Source of the DNA: a bacterium
Lineage (GTDB): Bacteria; UBA9089; JASEGY01
Assembly: GCA_040753085.1 (NCBI GenBank)
Contig: JBFMHI010000010.1
Span: forward strand, 1-39,744
Direction of reading: 5' to 3'
Length of the DNA stretch: 39,744 nucleotides
This document shows, one piece after another, positions 1 to 8,757 of this stretch; the stretch's first letter is position 1; every line of letters starts with the position of its first letter. Made by a program: the position numbers and the translations under genes. The notes below the pieces were generated by a model. It saw only the letters and a program-made list of their open reading frames with translations, was not told where the DNA came from and ran no database searches.

Positions 1-2
1 TG

Positions 3-124
3 TCCGTTCCGTAGACGGACAACCACAAGGGTTGTCCCTACAGCCTAAGGACAGACCCGAATCACGGACACGGCTCACGGATTTTCCGTGTTTCATCTGT
101 GTGCATCTGTGGCTGAACGGTTAC
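3..124 (+). repeat. MITE-A right-end segment, copy a (123-bp direct repeat)
   Basis: Positions 3-125 match 2747-2869 without a mismatch. The segment contains short palindromes (GTAGACGGAC, ACAAGGGTTGT) and ends in GTGGCTGAACGGTTAC, the terminal sequence shared by many intergenic elements in this window. The left end of this copy lies outside the window. It directly follows the 3' end of the GT2 gene. Confidence 0.85.
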
Positions 125-164
125 AAGCCCAGATATCTCCTCATCGTCGTCTGTTATCTGTGGA

Positions 165-1310
165 CTAATTTCCTTTCCAGGCGGTTTTCTGGGTCCCAAA
201 GAGGTATTTAAAAAATCCGACTAAGGCCGCCAGGTTAGCTACACAAAAAAAGTAAGGAAATTGGAATATCTTTATTTTCTTGCCCAGACCTTGAAATAAC
301 CAACCAAGAGCGCCGCTTAGATAAAATAGTATCTGGCCTATAAAAAGAATCTTAAAGAGAAGGATATGAAGCAGGCATAAATTGGAGATCAAGACCGCCA
401 GGACAAAGAAGGGAAGCAGGACCCGAAAGAATTTATGGGAGATATACTCTATCGAGATAAGCCCTCTCTTGAAGGGATTAAGGAAGCCGTCTAAATAAGA
501 GAGCGCCTGATAGTTCGCCGCGATATTCCTTACCCGCCGGCCAAATTCTACCTGGGCCTGATTTACCCGTTCAATGGCGATTGCCTCCGGATCAGATATA
601 ACCCGATAGCCCTGTTCAATAACCTTAAGAGGGATGACTAAATCGTCGGCGATAATATAATTAGGCGGATATGGATAAAGTTCCTTCCGAACCGAGTAGA
701 TGGCCCCGGCTGCTCCCAGGGTAGTCCCTGAAGCGGCACACTCTAATTGTTTCAAGTAGTATTCATATTTCCAGTAAGAACTTACACTCTTGCCCACCGA
801 GGTGTCCGATTCATAGACGGTTCTTGTCTCGCCGCTGACGCACCCCACTTCTGGATCAGCGTAATTCTTGACCAATTGTTTTAAGGCATCGGGTTGATAC
901 ATCTCGGCGGCATCAGAGAAGACAATAATCTCGCCTTTAGCCGCCGGAACAGCATTATTTATGGCTGAAATCTTACCCCGAATCCCGCGGTTAATACTAA
1001 GTGAGACCTCCTGCCCCTGATAGCTCTTTACTATCTCATCTGTCCCATCAGTCGAACCATCACTGGCCACCAGGATCTGGAGCTTTTTCTTGGGATAGTC
1101 AAGGTTAAGACTATTTTCGATCTTTTCCCCGATAACCTTGGCTTCATTATGGGCAGGAATCAAGAGGGTGACAAAAGGTGTAATCGCCTCCTTTTTCACT
1201 TGTTTTTCCCCGCGCCAGGCTATAATCAAATGTAAAAGAAGAGGATAGCCCATCTGGGTGTAGAAGATAAGAAACAGAGAGAGAAAAAAGATAGAGGAGA
1301 AAAAGAGCAT
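165..1310 (-). CDS. Membrane-anchored family 2 glycosyltransferase
   Basis: Probable inner-membrane GT2 enzyme that transfers sugar from a nucleotide donor during surface polysaccharide synthesis. One membrane segment lies near residues 3-28. The GT-A domain (about 45-280) has the nucleotide-binding strand TLLIPAHNE, the ASDGSTDGT motif, FSDAAEMY in the DXD position, IIADDLVIP as the ED-type catalytic motif, and QVEFGRRVRNIAAN in place of the usual QXXRW. Two or three hydrophobic helices fill about 295-370. This is the usual length for the cellulose/hyaluronan-synthase-like subgroup. The start ATG has no strong ribosome site. The next gene upstream is a sugar-nucleotide epimerase, which supports a glycan role; acceptor and sugar cannot be told. 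Confidence 0.85.
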   Translation of the reverse strand: MLFFSSIFFLSLFLIFYTQMGYPLLLHLIIAWRGEKQVKKEAITPFVTLLIPAHNEAKVIGEKIENSLNLDYPKKKLQILVASDGSTDGTDEIVKSYQGQEVSLSINRGIRGKISAINNAVPAAKGEIIVFSDAAEMYQPDALKQLVKNYADPEVGCVSGETRTVYESDTSVGKSVSSYWKYEYYLKQLECAASGTTLGAAGAIYSVRKELYPYPPNYIIADDLVIPLKVIEQGYRVISDPEAIAIERVNQAQVEFGRRVRNIAANYQALSYLDGFLNPFKRGLISIEYISHKFFRVLLPFFVLAVLISNLCLLHILLFKILFIGQILFYLSGALGWLFQGLGKKIKIFQFPYFFCVANLAALVGFFKYLFGTQKTAWKGN

Positions 1311-1341
1311 TTGACTTATATTATCTTGTTCACGTCAGCCT

Positions 1342-1394
1342 GATAAATCAGGGTGCTAAACTCAAGGAGGTTGAGAATAGCACCCCCATTTATC
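1342..1394. repeat. 53-nt intergenic palindrome
   Basis: A long hairpin of 7, 8 and 5 bp helices (GATAAAT/ATTTATC, GGGTGCTA/TAGCACCC, CTCAA/TTGAG) is separated by symmetrical 2-nt internal loops, with GGAGG in the apical loop. It lies between the epimerase stop and the GT2 start. No U-run follows on the minus strand, so it is more likely a small palindromic repeat or an RNA-processing hairpin than a classic terminator. Confidence 0.7.
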
Positions 1395-1420
1395 GGGTGG
1401 GGAATTAATAGAGTTAAAGT

Positions 1421-1436
1421 AACCGCTTCAGCGGTT
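1421..1436 (-). other. Small hairpin over the epimerase stop codon
   Basis: AACCGC-TTCA-GCGGTT forms a perfect 6-bp stem. On the minus strand the loop is TGAA and contains the epimerase stop codon TGA. No U-run follows. Function unknown; it may protect the mRNA 3' end. Confidence 0.4.
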
Positions 1437-2423
1437 TATAGAGCCGTTGCCCAGGTCGAAATCTTTTACCCGAATCTTCTCTCGCCAGTATTCTAAAAGG
1501 TCTCTTAAGGTAGTCTCAAACGGTATTTCAGGTTTCCAGCCGGTTTGTCGGCAAAACTTGGAGTTGTCCCCTAACAGGATAGGGACATCAGAAGGTCTCA
1601 TCCGTTTTGGGTCCTGTCTTATCTCAATATGAACCTTAGCCATATCAAGCAGCATATCCAGGATTTCCTTAATGGTATAAGCCTTCCCTGAGCAGATGTT
1701 GTATGCCTCCCCTGATTGGCCACGTTCCAAGGCCAACCAATAAGCCTTGACCATATCTCTGACGTCAGTAAAATCTCGCCTGGCCTCTAAATTACCCACA
1801 TATAAGACAGGTTCTACCCAACCTTTCTCCACCATAACTATTTGTTTGGCAAAGTTAGAGGCCACAAAGCTCTCTGCCCGTCTGGGGCCGGTATGATTAA
1901 AGGCCCTGGTTCGAACTACCTCGATCCCATAATTCATAAAGTATTGATAACTGAGCAAGTCCTGGCCGACCTTGCTGACGGCATAGGGGCTTAAGGGACG
2001 GAGGGGATTCTCTTCCGTGATAGGGACTTCATAGGGGTGAACAAAACCATACTCTTCAGCCGAACAGGCCACCTGTATCCGGGTGGGCAGACCCAACTGT
2101 CGAACCGTTTCCAGTATATTCAAGTTACCTATAATATTGGTGGTTATGATCTCAGCCGGCGTGTCCCAGGAGGAAGACACCACGCTGTGGGCCGCTAAAT
2201 GAAAGATGCGATCCGGCCTCACCTCCTCAATAATCTTCCTCATGCTGGTGGCGTCTCTAATATCCCCCTCAATAATCTTTACTCGAACCCCAAGATGTTC
2301 AATATTTTCAGTTCGACTCCTCCAGCGATCCATACCAAAGACTTCCACCTCATCACGCTCAAGTAAATAATCGGCTAAATGACTTCCCACAAAACCGGTA
2401 ATTCCCGTAATAAGACACCGCAT
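1428..2423 (-). CDS. GDP-mannose 4,6-dehydratase / GDP-6-deoxy-4-keto-mannose reductase family protein
   Basis: An NAD(P)-dependent extended short-chain dehydrogenase acting on nucleotide sugars. The Rossmann motif GITGFVGSH is at residues 7-15 and the catalytic pair Y147/K151 sits in SPYAVSK. CSAEEYG at about 120-126 and FNHTGPRR at about 176 are more like Rmd reductases than typical Gmd dehydratases, so GDP-rhamnose or a related deoxysugar is the likely product. At 331 residues it is full length. Its ATG abuts the stop of the truncated hicB upstream (TAA then ATG, no gap). The following gene is a GT2, so the two probably serve the same surface glycan. The exact reaction is an inference. Confidence 0.8.
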   Translation of the reverse strand: MRCLITGITGFVGSHLADYLLERDEVEVFGMDRWRSRTENIEHLGVRVKIIEGDIRDATSMRKIIEEVRPDRIFHLAAHSVVSSSWDTPAEIITTNIIGNLNILETVRQLGLPTRIQVACSAEEYGFVHPYEVPITEENPLRPLSPYAVSKVGQDLLSYQYFMNYGIEVVRTRAFNHTGPRRAESFVASNFAKQIVMVEKGWVEPVLYVGNLEARRDFTDVRDMVKAYWLALERGQSGEAYNICSGKAYTIKEILDMLLDMAKVHIEIRQDPKRMRPSDVPILLGDNSKFCRQTGWKPEIPFETTLRDLLEYWREKIRVKDFDLGNGSINR

Positions 2424-2639
2424 TTATCCTGCGCTCCTTGATGGTTCCTCTGGTTTTCTCCCTTGTTCTCGGCAAAACTCAAGGTACTCTTCAACCGACT
2501 TCCGCATTTCTTCCCGAAGGTCCGCTACCGACGATCCGTAAGATGTGATCACGTCGTTTGTATTGATCACTGTTCCATGAAATGAGTCGATCTCGGGATC
2601 GAAATCGACCATACCGATATAACCTTTGTATTCAATCAT
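2424..2639 (-). pseudogene. Truncated HicB-family antitoxin
   Basis: 71 residues starting MIEYKGYIGMVDFDPE, with GTVINTNDVITSYG and SVEEYLEFCREQGRKPEEP. This is the N-terminal pseudo-RNase-H part of HicB antitoxins of the class that continues into a C-terminal DNA-binding segment. Here the family sequence stops at PEEP and five unrelated residues (SRSAG) follow, so the DNA-binding half is missing. The ATG at 2639 is preferred because further upstream the frame runs through repeat sequence. No hicA is next to it. Probably a remnant, although a small protein could still be made. Confidence 0.7.
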
Positions 2640-2642
2640 AGC

Positions 2643-2868
2643 GTAATCCCTGCAGGTATAGCTGCACGGATTAGCACGGATAAATAACACAGGACAGAAG
2701 GCGGAAGTGTAGGGACAGGGCTTGTCCCTGTCCGTGCTTGTCCATATCCGTTCCGTAGACGGACAACCACAAGGGTTGTCCCTACAGCCTAAGGACAGAC
2801 CCGAATCACGGACACGGCTCACGGATTTTCCGTGTTTCATCTGTGTGCATCTGTGGCTGAACGGTTAC
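2643..2868. repeat. MITE-A copy b, including 123-bp perfect direct repeat
   Basis: Positions 2747-2869 duplicate 3-125 exactly and end in GTGGCTGAACGGTTAC. The likely left end is near GTAATCCC at 2643, and the interior holds short palindromes such as GGGACAGGGCTTGTCCC. No 8-bp target duplication is visible. The element fills the space upstream of the truncated hicB, and 2870-2944 beyond it holds nothing I recognise. Confidence 0.65.
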
Positions 2869-2944
2869 ACTCTTTTTACTGGCTACACCAACGTCCCCCT
2901 GAAGGCTAAACTCGTCACTGCCGCCCCATCTACTCTCGGACTAA

Positions 2945-3949
2945 TCAGAAACTCGCCGAAAGAGCGGCTCGGCTTATCCTCTCATACGGTCCCCCTCCGG
3001 GGACTGAGGCAAAATCAAACTGGAAAGAGCCATATTTCAGGCCAAATCCCCAGGTTGACCCCTTTCTATCCTCTTGACTTTCCGCCTTTTCCCACTTTAA
3101 TCCATCAAACCTACCATCCTTATTAAAATAGCCCAGCCGGACAAATAAGCTGTCGGCTATATCCCATTCTATTCCAAAGTTTATAGGCACCCGGTCTTCA
3201 ACCTGATATTTATTGATATCGCCGGCTACGATAACCCTATTATTCTTATCTTCCCAGGCCTTATAAGAGAAGCCATATCGCAGATTACCGGGAAGAGGGT
3301 CTGACTGTGGTTCGTCTTCATACCTCATCTCTTCTCCCTCATTTTCCCAATTCACCCCTATGGCCAGGCCCTTAAGAGGCGTATGCCAAAGAAGACCTAA
3401 ATCAAGCGCCCCGGCTTTTCCTGCAAAATTTTCACCCAGATGACTATAAATATACTTTCCATTAATACCCATAAAAAGTTCCTCCATTAGCGGGTAACTA
3501 TACGAAAGGATATAAGTATCTTCGTAAATGTCAATAACAGATAGGTTTTTATACTGGCCTGTTATCGGATCATACTCGTCATTGGTTTCTATTTCGCCTA
3601 CATTCATTCTAAATATTCCCACCCCTAAGGTTCCCCACTTATGGAAAGGGTGAGCGTAAGCCAGGTAAATTTGAGACATATCGCTATCTTCTCCACCTTC
3701 TACCGGTAAAGGAGAATATACACCTATAAACTCTCGTTTCTTTAAGTGGCTCAATCCGGCCGGATTGTAAAAGATGGCCTCCGCATCATCCGCCAAACCG
3801 GCAAAGGCCTCCCCCATACCACTGGCCCTTCCCCCCACTCCAAATCGAAGGGCGGGCACCGCCGGCGTGCCTGCCGCCAAAGCCACTTCTGATGTTATTA
3901 GACATAACATCAACCCACTCATCAAAACACCAAGCCAACTTTTCCTCAT
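2945..3949 (-). CDS. PorV/UPF0164-like outer-membrane beta-barrel protein
   Basis: 334 residues with a clear signal peptide (MRKSWLGVLMSGLMLCLITS, cleavage near ALA-AGTPAVP). Next comes the family hallmark RFGVGGRASGMGEAFAGLADD, then AIFYNPAGL, and alternating-hydrophobicity strands to the end (AALSASF). These features match the PorV/UPF0164 group of conserved outer-membrane proteins in diderm candidate phyla. In Bacteroidota, PorV shuttles type IX secretion cargo, but no type IX genes are visible here, so a secretion role is not supported. A strong promoter lies upstream at 4062-4090. Confidence 0.8.
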   Translation of the reverse strand: MRKSWLGVLMSGLMLCLITSEVALAAGTPAVPALRFGVGGRASGMGEAFAGLADDAEAIFYNPAGLSHLKKREFIGVYSPLPVEGGEDSDMSQIYLAYAHPFHKWGTLGVGIFRMNVGEIETNDEYDPITGQYKNLSVIDIYEDTYILSYSYPLMEELFMGINGKYIYSHLGENFAGKAGALDLGLLWHTPLKGLAIGVNWENEGEEMRYEDEPQSDPLPGNLRYGFSYKAWEDKNNRVIVAGDINKYQVEDRVPINFGIEWDIADSLFVRLGYFNKDGRFDGLKWEKAESQEDRKGSTWGFGLKYGSFQFDFASVPGGGPYERISRAALSASF

Positions 3950-4061
3950 AAAAGAACTCCTCCTTTAAGTAATTTGGTTACCGGTGATTACCCACCAGCA
4001 TGTGCTGGCCGCAGAAACGCAGAGACCACTGCGCCACCGTAGCCAACAGTCAACTACCCCT

Positions 4062-4090
4062 ATAATATCTAAAAGTAGCCACTTTGTCAA
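4062..4090 (-). promoter_or_regulatory. Sigma-70-like promoter for the PorV-like gene
   Basis: On the minus strand, TTGACA (4085-4090) and TATTAT (4062-4067) are separated by 17 bp. The predicted start site is about 105 bp upstream of the ATG at 3949. Confidence 0.7.
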
Positions 4091-4115
4091 GTTTTTTCCC
4101 TCAGGGAGAAACTAT

Positions 4116-4366
4116 CGACCTGTATGGTTAGAGATTACAAGCAATTCCCTGCAAACTTGAAAGGTTTGAATTTTACATAACCACAGGTGAAACCTGCGGA
4201 AGGCGAAACAGCTACGAACATCTCAACCCTGAAAGGGTTGAATTCTATATAATATTCGACCCTTGCAGGGTCGAACGCTGCGATTTATTTCCGTAGATTA
4301 CATCTACGGCTATTTAAAATTCGACGCTTTCAGCGTCAGTAGTCTACAACCTAACCATACAGGTCG
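4116..4366. mobile_element. MITE-B copy, 251 bp, CGACCTGT ends
   Basis: Perfect 16-bp terminal inverted repeats: CGACCTGTATGGTTAG at 4116-4131 and its complement at 4351-4366. The interior is a run of small palindromes, including CAACCCTGAAAGGGTTG, TCGACCCTTGCAGGGTCGA and CGACGCTTTCAGCGTC. The flanks GAAACTAT and GAAAATAG match at 6 of 8 positions, so they could be a decayed 8-bp target duplication. It fills most of the 440-bp gene-free stretch 3950-4390. No coding capacity. Confidence 0.7.
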
Positions 4367-4390
4367 GAAAATAGTAGGCCTACCTTCATC

Positions 4391-5401
4391 TTAGATATCT
4401 TGGCCGCATCTTATCCAATGCCCCTCGACTACTTGCCTTAACTTCGGTTTCTCCCTGGCACAGAGATCGAAGACGTAGGGGCAGCGGGGGTGAAAGGAGC
4501 AGCCTGGCGGCAAATGAGCCGGATTAGGCACTACCCCTTCAATAGCCGGCAACCTATCTACCTTTTGACCCAGTCGGGGCATAGATTTCAGCAATCCTAA
4601 GGTATAAGGATGCCTTGGTCTCTCAAATATCTCCAAAACCGGGGCGTATTCGACCACTTTCCCGGCATACATCACCATCACCCGATCAGCCGTCTCGGCT
4701 ATTATTCCCAAATCATGGGTAATCAGAATAATAGCCATGCTTAGTTTTTCTTGAAGACTGCCAAGTAGTTTCAGAATTTGAGCCTGAATGGTCACGTCCA
4801 GGGCTGTCGTCGGCTCATCAGCAATGAGCAGGGAGGGGTGCGAAGATAGGGCCATGGCTATCATCACCCGCTGACACATCCCGCCGCTTAGTTGATGAGG
4901 ATAATCCTTTATTCGCTCTTCCGGTAAAGGGATACCCACCAGCTTTAGCATCTCGATGGCCTTTTCGTAGGCCTGGCCTTTAGAAAGCCCCTCGTGAAGC
5001 CTGATGGCTTCAGATATCTGATGGCCCACAGTAAAGACAGGATTAAGGGAAGCCACCGGTTCCTGAAAGATCATAGCTATTTCTTTTCCCCTGATCTTTC
5101 GTATCTCCGATTCTGAGAGGCAAAGCAGATCCTGACCTTTAAAGTAGATTTTCCCTTTTTCAATCCGGCCAGGAGGGTTGGGAATAAGCCTCATAATGGA
5201 AAGGGAGGTTACACTCTTACCACAGCCTGACTCGCCCACAATCCCCAGGGTCTCGCCCTGGTTCACGGTAAAGCTGACCCCATCGACCGCCCTGACCAGG
5301 CCTTCGTCTAAATGAAAATAGGTGGTTAGGTCTTCTACCTTCAGGAGAGTGGATGGCTCACCCACTTTGTGGGTACCCGGGATGGCGGATTGGTCGCTCA
5401 T
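4391..5401 (-). CDS. Peptide ABC transporter ATP-binding protein (OppD/DppD type)
   Basis: An ATPase of the oligopeptide/dipeptide/nickel importer class, acting at the inner membrane. Walker A GESGCGKS is at residues 56-63, followed by Q-loop [10 protein letters not shown], signature LSGGMCQRV, Walker [13 protein letters not shown] and the H-loop ITHD. The C-terminus carries the family's Cys-containing tail ([18 protein letters not shown]). The usual partners (OppF, permeases, binding protein) are not adjacent, so the transporter is incomplete here. The N-terminus is odd: residues 4-17 ([14 protein letters not shown]) come from a 42-bp repeat also found in mfd and tssBC, so the native protein probably began near LLKVEDL. 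The gene starts 2 bp after the stop of the upstream membrane-protein gene. Confidence 0.9.
   Translation of the reverse strand: MSDQSAIPGTHKVGEPSTLLKVEDLTTYFHLDEGLVRAVDGVSFTVNQGETLGIVGESGCGKSVTSLSIMRLIPNPPGRIEKGKIYFKGQDLLCLSESEIRKIRGKEIAMIFQEPVASLNPVFTVGHQISEAIRLHEGLSKGQAYEKAIEMLKLVGIPLPEERIKDYPHQLSGGMCQRVMIAMALSSHPSLLIADEPTTALDVTIQAQILKLLGSLQEKLSMAIILITHDLGIIAETADRVMVMYAGKVVEYAPVLEIFERPRHPYTLGLLKSMPRLGQKVDRLPAIEGVVPNPAHLPPGCSFHPRCPYVFDLCAREKPKLRQVVEGHWIRCGQDI
5351..5392 (-). repeat. In-frame palindromic coding element, copy 1 (in oppD)
   Basis: A 42-bp unit read as [14 protein letters not shown]. The core is CACCCAC-(A/G)AA-GTGGGTG. It matches the units at 11469-11510 and 35550-35591 in sequence, orientation and reading frame; it differs from the tssBC copy at 5 of 42 positions. 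It lies within the first 17 codons. Confidence 0.85.
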
Positions 5402-5403
5402 TA

Positions 5404-7002
5404 TTAGTTTCTCCTAACCGTTGTATCTGTTCTCTGACCTCTAACCTCTGTCTTCTGATATATAATCGAATCCTGGTCAGAGAAGATAACCCCCCAGTCT
5501 GATGTCTCCTTCAGGACAGAGGTCAGGGGGGCCTTCTTGTCCAGTAAGATAAATTTGATGTTATATTTTTCCAAGGCTTCCCGCCAGCCTTCCCGGCCGT
5601 GGTAGAGCCTTCGGTACTCATTAAAGAACTCCTCTCCATACATATCGGCCCGGCCGTCAATAAAGACCTTGTGTTCGGGATAAAGTCGAAAGATAAGATA
5701 CCCTCCCCAATGGTAGGGATGAAAGAACCGGCCGGCTAAACCTTCTTCCTGAATGAATTTTACCGCGCCTAAGGGATAATTTTTTTCCTCTACACCGGAA
5801 CCCAGGTCAAGCGCCCCCCATTTCAGATTAGGATAGAGGCTGAAGATTAACCCTGTGGCCAGAAAGAATATGACCGGTAAGAGATGCCTGTTACAAAGCA
5901 GGGTAAGTTGGGTCAGGTTTGAGGAGAAAGATCTGAACCATAATCTAATTACCCTGGCTAAAGGCCCTTTATTTTCAGAGTCTGCCTGATTTAGCTGAGC
6001 CGTTTCCCTGGTGAGGGCAGGCCAGAGATCGGCTATCACTAGGGTAGCCGTGAACACGAAAAAGGGGATATTCCGGAGCGAAGTCAAGGAGAGGTGAAGG
6101 GTAGCTAAAAACAGCAGGCCCAGGGAGGGGGCTATCTTTTTTGATCTTAAGGCCAGAAGTATAATGCACAGAAAGATAAAGATCCGGTATCCCCACCAGC
6201 TCTGGAGATCAGGGGCCTGCCATTCACTGATATGAGTCATAAAAGATTTAGTAGTGACTGTTTTAAAAACAAAGAAGAAGATTTTAAGCCCTTGAGGATT
6301 AAAAAGAGAGGCCGCTAACACCGCAAAGCTGATGAGCAGAAGCCACTTACCCGACTCCGAAGAGGCTGTTTTTATCCCTTCCCCGGCACAGGCCTCTCTT
6401 TTCTTGGACCAAAAGGAGAGGTACTGGCCAATAAGGTAGCTTACCACCGTGATTAAGCCAATGACAAAGCCTCCATGCAGATTAACCCAGAAGATCATCA
6501 GTAAGGGAAGTAAAAACAAGGGTAGAATTTTCTGCGACTGGCGATGCCCTTCTAACACAAGGAGATAGAAAGTAAAGAATAAAAAGGTAAATATCTGAGG
6601 TCTGTCTAACCAGAAACTGGTGGAAGAAATAACGGCTAAGGAAAGCAAGGCTACGGTCCCCAGGATAGAGAGTCCTTTTCTGAGCAGGATAGTGCCCAGC
6701 AGGCCAAAGGTCACGGTGATGACCAGGGCCTTCAGGAAGATAAGGAGGGGGAAACCGCCCTTGGAATAAACCCCGGCAAAAATGACCTCACTGAGCCATT
6801 CGTGAGCCACCCAGGGCTTACCGGCGGCCGTATATGAGTAAGGGTCTTGACGCGGGATGCCCCCGGATGAAATGATGTCCTGACCGGCCCTGAGATGCCA
6901 CCAGGTATCGTAATCTCTTATCGGACTCAGGGAAATTATAAAAACGGCCACTAAAACAATGTCCAGAAGTGATGGCAAGAAAAACCGCATTATCGGAGGC
7001 AT
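5404..7002 (-). CDS. Polytopic membrane protein, GT-C glycosyltransferase-like
   Basis: 532 residues with roughly ten hydrophobic helices over the first 400. The first extracytoplasmic loop has [14 protein letters not shown], then [21 protein letters not shown], a pattern I know from uncharacterised GT-C-like membrane proteins in many environmental bacteria. The soluble C-terminal part (about 410-515) contains [24 protein letters not shown] and [10 protein letters not shown], typical of the same proteins. Function is inferred only: a lipid-linked sugar transferase of the cell envelope. The last residues ([11 protein letters not shown]) come from a small repeat of the GACAGAGG type rather than conserved sequence. 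Its stop is 2 bp from the oppD start. Confidence 0.65.
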   Translation of the reverse strand: MPPIMRFFLPSLLDIVLVAVFIISLSPIRDYDTWWHLRAGQDIISSGGIPRQDPYSYTAAGKPWVAHEWLSEVIFAGVYSKGGFPLLIFLKALVITVTFGLLGTILLRKGLSILGTVALLSLAVISSTSFWLDRPQIFTFLFFTFYLLVLEGHRQSQKILPLFLLPLLMIFWVNLHGGFVIGLITVVSYLIGQYLSFWSKKREACAGEGIKTASSESGKWLLLISFAVLAASLFNPQGLKIFFFVFKTVTTKSFMTHISEWQAPDLQSWWGYRIFIFLCIILLALRSKKIAPSLGLLFLATLHLSLTSLRNIPFFVFTATLVIADLWPALTRETAQLNQADSENKGPLARVIRLWFRSFSSNLTQLTLLCNRHLLPVIFFLATGLIFSLYPNLKWGALDLGSGVEEKNYPLGAVKFIQEEGLAGRFFHPYHWGGYLIFRLYPEHKVFIDGRADMYGEEFFNEYRRLYHGREGWREALEKYNIKFILLDKKAPLTSVLKETSDWGVIFSDQDSIIYQKTEVRGQRTDTTVRRN

Positions 7003-7016
7003 AAGATAATTATACC

Positions 7017-7193
7017 GTAACTATTCAGCCACAAAGCCACGAAGAGAATAATGGAATAGCCCACGGATGACCCAGATTTTGGCGGATTCTCACGGATTTT
7101 TTTAATAAATTTTTATCCGTGTCAATCCGTTTCATCCGTGCAATCCGTGTGCTATCATTTGTAATCTTTGTGCCTTAGTGGCTGAATAGTTAC
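7017..7193. mobile_element. MITE-A copy c, 177 bp
   Basis: Perfect 16-bp terminal inverted repeats: GTAACTATTCAGCCAC at 7017-7032 and GTGGCTGAATAGTTAC at 7178-7193. The interior has repeated CACGGAT/ATCCGTG words (for example TCAATCCGTTTCATCCGTG). No target duplication visible. The rest of the gene-free stretch, 7194-7338, contains a weak inverted repeat with CGAAGTTA/TAACTTCG arms and nothing coding. Confidence 0.8.
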
Positions 7194-7326
7194 GACTTTT
7201 CTTTACATAGATGCTTTTTGCAATGGAGCGAAGTTAACTAAACCCTTCGTCTGCCTGGGCATACCCGCACTCAGACAGGGGAAATTGCCTCCCCTAACTT
7301 CGTGAATACAAACAGGTAGGCGACAT

Positions 7327-7353
7327 TCTGCGAATATCTCAATGCAGAATGTT
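7327..7353 (-). other. Stem-loop spanning the stop of the DUF4143 ATPase gene
   Basis: ACATTCTGC and GCAGAATGT arms flank a loop holding the TGA stop codon of the gene ending at 7339. No U-run follows on the minus strand. Possible 3'-end or termination structure of uncertain function. Confidence 0.35.
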
Positions 7354-8583
7354 CAAAGTTTGGTTTAGTTCCTTAAGGTATTCATCTATATTTTGTCCTA
7401 CAACATCTTTTGATAGAGGAGTCCATTCCTCATCGCTTAAGGATATTATTCGTCCTTGAGCAATCTTTAATTTAGAGAATAACCTCTTGAACCTTTCTAT
7501 TGGTCTTTTCATCCCAAGATTAAGTGTTTTCGTCATCTTAAACTCAATTGGGTAGAGAGTCATCTCCTTCTCTATAATTAGGTCTATCTCCAAGCCATTG
7601 TGTGTCCTTAAGTAGAAGATATTTGGTTTTAAGCCTTGATTTAAGAAGAACTTGACCGTCTCCTGAATACAATAATTCTCAAAGAGTGCTCCTGCTAAAG
7701 GCCCTTTTAACAAATGCTCCTCGTCTTTTAAACCGGTCAGATAACAAATAAACCCACACTCTAAGAAATATATCTTTGGACTCTTGGTTATCCTTTTCCC
7801 TATATTCTGATAATAAGGAGGAAGCAGAAAGATTATGTGGCTTGCCTCTAAAACAGAAACCCATTTTTTAACAGTATTTACCGAAACACCTAAATCATTT
7901 GATAGACTACTTAGATTAAGAATAGAAGAACAGCGACTCGCCAATAATTGTAAGAATCTCTGGAACTCCCTCAAACTTCCTATGTTGTAAAGGGTGCGAA
8001 TATCCCTTTCTAAGTATGTTGAGACATAACCTGCATACCAATTAACAGGATTTATCCCTGTATGAATAGAAACCTCAGGGAAAGAACCAAACAGACAACT
8101 ATGAATAAAATGGTCCTGGGAGGTGATTAATCTGGATTTAATATTGGGAATAAGTTCCTTTTCTCCTTTAGTAAATGGTAATAATACCAGAATACCAATC
8201 CGACCAGCTAATGTCTCAGTTAGATTTTTTATCAGATTGAATTGGCAAGAACCCGTCAGAATAAAACGACCCCTCCTTTGCCTCTCTTTATCAATGGCTA
8301 TCTTTAGGTAAGGAAGGATCTCAGGAACATATTGGATTTCGTCGAAGATTATATCATCCGAAATCCCCTCTAAGAAAAATTTTGGGTCAGAGATGGCCCT
8401 TTCTCTTACCAAAGGATCATCAAAGGAAATGATTTTGTGTGTTTTGCCAAAGAGATTCAATAGCAGAGTAGACTTTCCCGATTGTCTGGGACCGGTTAAT
8501 ACAACCGCAGGAAATTGTTTGGCTAATTCAACTATGGTCTTTTCAATTTGACGAGGAATATAAATAGTATCTTTATTCTCCAT
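7339..8583 (-). CDS. AAA_14 / DUF4143 ATPase
   Basis: 414 residues. Walker A GPRQSGKS is at 31-38 and Walker B IIFDEIQ ends in D81-E82; a sensor-like LTGS follows. The C-terminal DUF4143 region contains FENYCIQE and EIDLIIEKE...PIEFK, a PD-(D/E)XK-like nuclease core. Such single-gene P-loop proteins are common accessory genes in anaerobic bacteria and archaea, and their function is unknown. Base composition looks AT-richer than the neighbouring mfd, which would fit horizontal transfer, but I have not measured it. The gene has its own promoter and is a lone unit between two MITE-A copies. The ATG is almost at the predicted transcription start, so the mRNA may be leaderless. Confidence 0.85.
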   Translation of the reverse strand: MENKDTIYIPRQIEKTIVELAKQFPAVVLTGPRQSGKSTLLLNLFGKTHKIISFDDPLVRERAISDPKFFLEGISDDIIFDEIQYVPEILPYLKIAIDKERQRRGRFILTGSCQFNLIKNLTETLAGRIGILVLLPFTKGEKELIPNIKSRLITSQDHFIHSCLFGSFPEVSIHTGINPVNWYAGYVSTYLERDIRTLYNIGSLREFQRFLQLLASRCSSILNLSSLSNDLGVSVNTVKKWVSVLEASHIIFLLPPYYQNIGKRITKSPKIYFLECGFICYLTGLKDEEHLLKGPLAGALFENYCIQETVKFFLNQGLKPNIFYLRTHNGLEIDLIIEKEMTLYPIEFKMTKTLNLGMKRPIERFKRLFSKLKIAQGRIISLSDEEWTPLSKDVVGQNIDEYLKELNQTLNILH

Positions 8584-8591
8584 TGTCCATT

Positions 8592-8620
8592 ATGGTATCA
8601 TATAACAAGCCAATTGTCAA
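8592..8620 (-). promoter_or_regulatory. Sigma-70-like promoter of the DUF4143 ATPase gene
   Basis: Minus strand TTGACA (8615-8620), 17-bp spacer, TACCAT (8592-8597). Transcription should start around 8585, within about two bases of the ATG at 8583. There is no Shine-Dalgarno sequence between them. Confidence 0.55.
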
Positions 8621-8757
8621 GACAAATTTGCATTGCTATTGCAAAATCTCTTAAGACTTGAGGTTACAGAACTTTCGATTTATCAGTTTTAGGTTGAGAG
8701 GCTGAAGGCTGAAGCAGCCTTCGTAATCGTTCACCACAGAGACACGGAGAATGATTT

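Noticed and set aside
2640-2840. Longer start for the HicB fragment (138 residues)
   Set aside because: The extra N-terminal 67 residues are translated from the MITE-A repeat, whereas MIEYKGYIG is the family's normal start.
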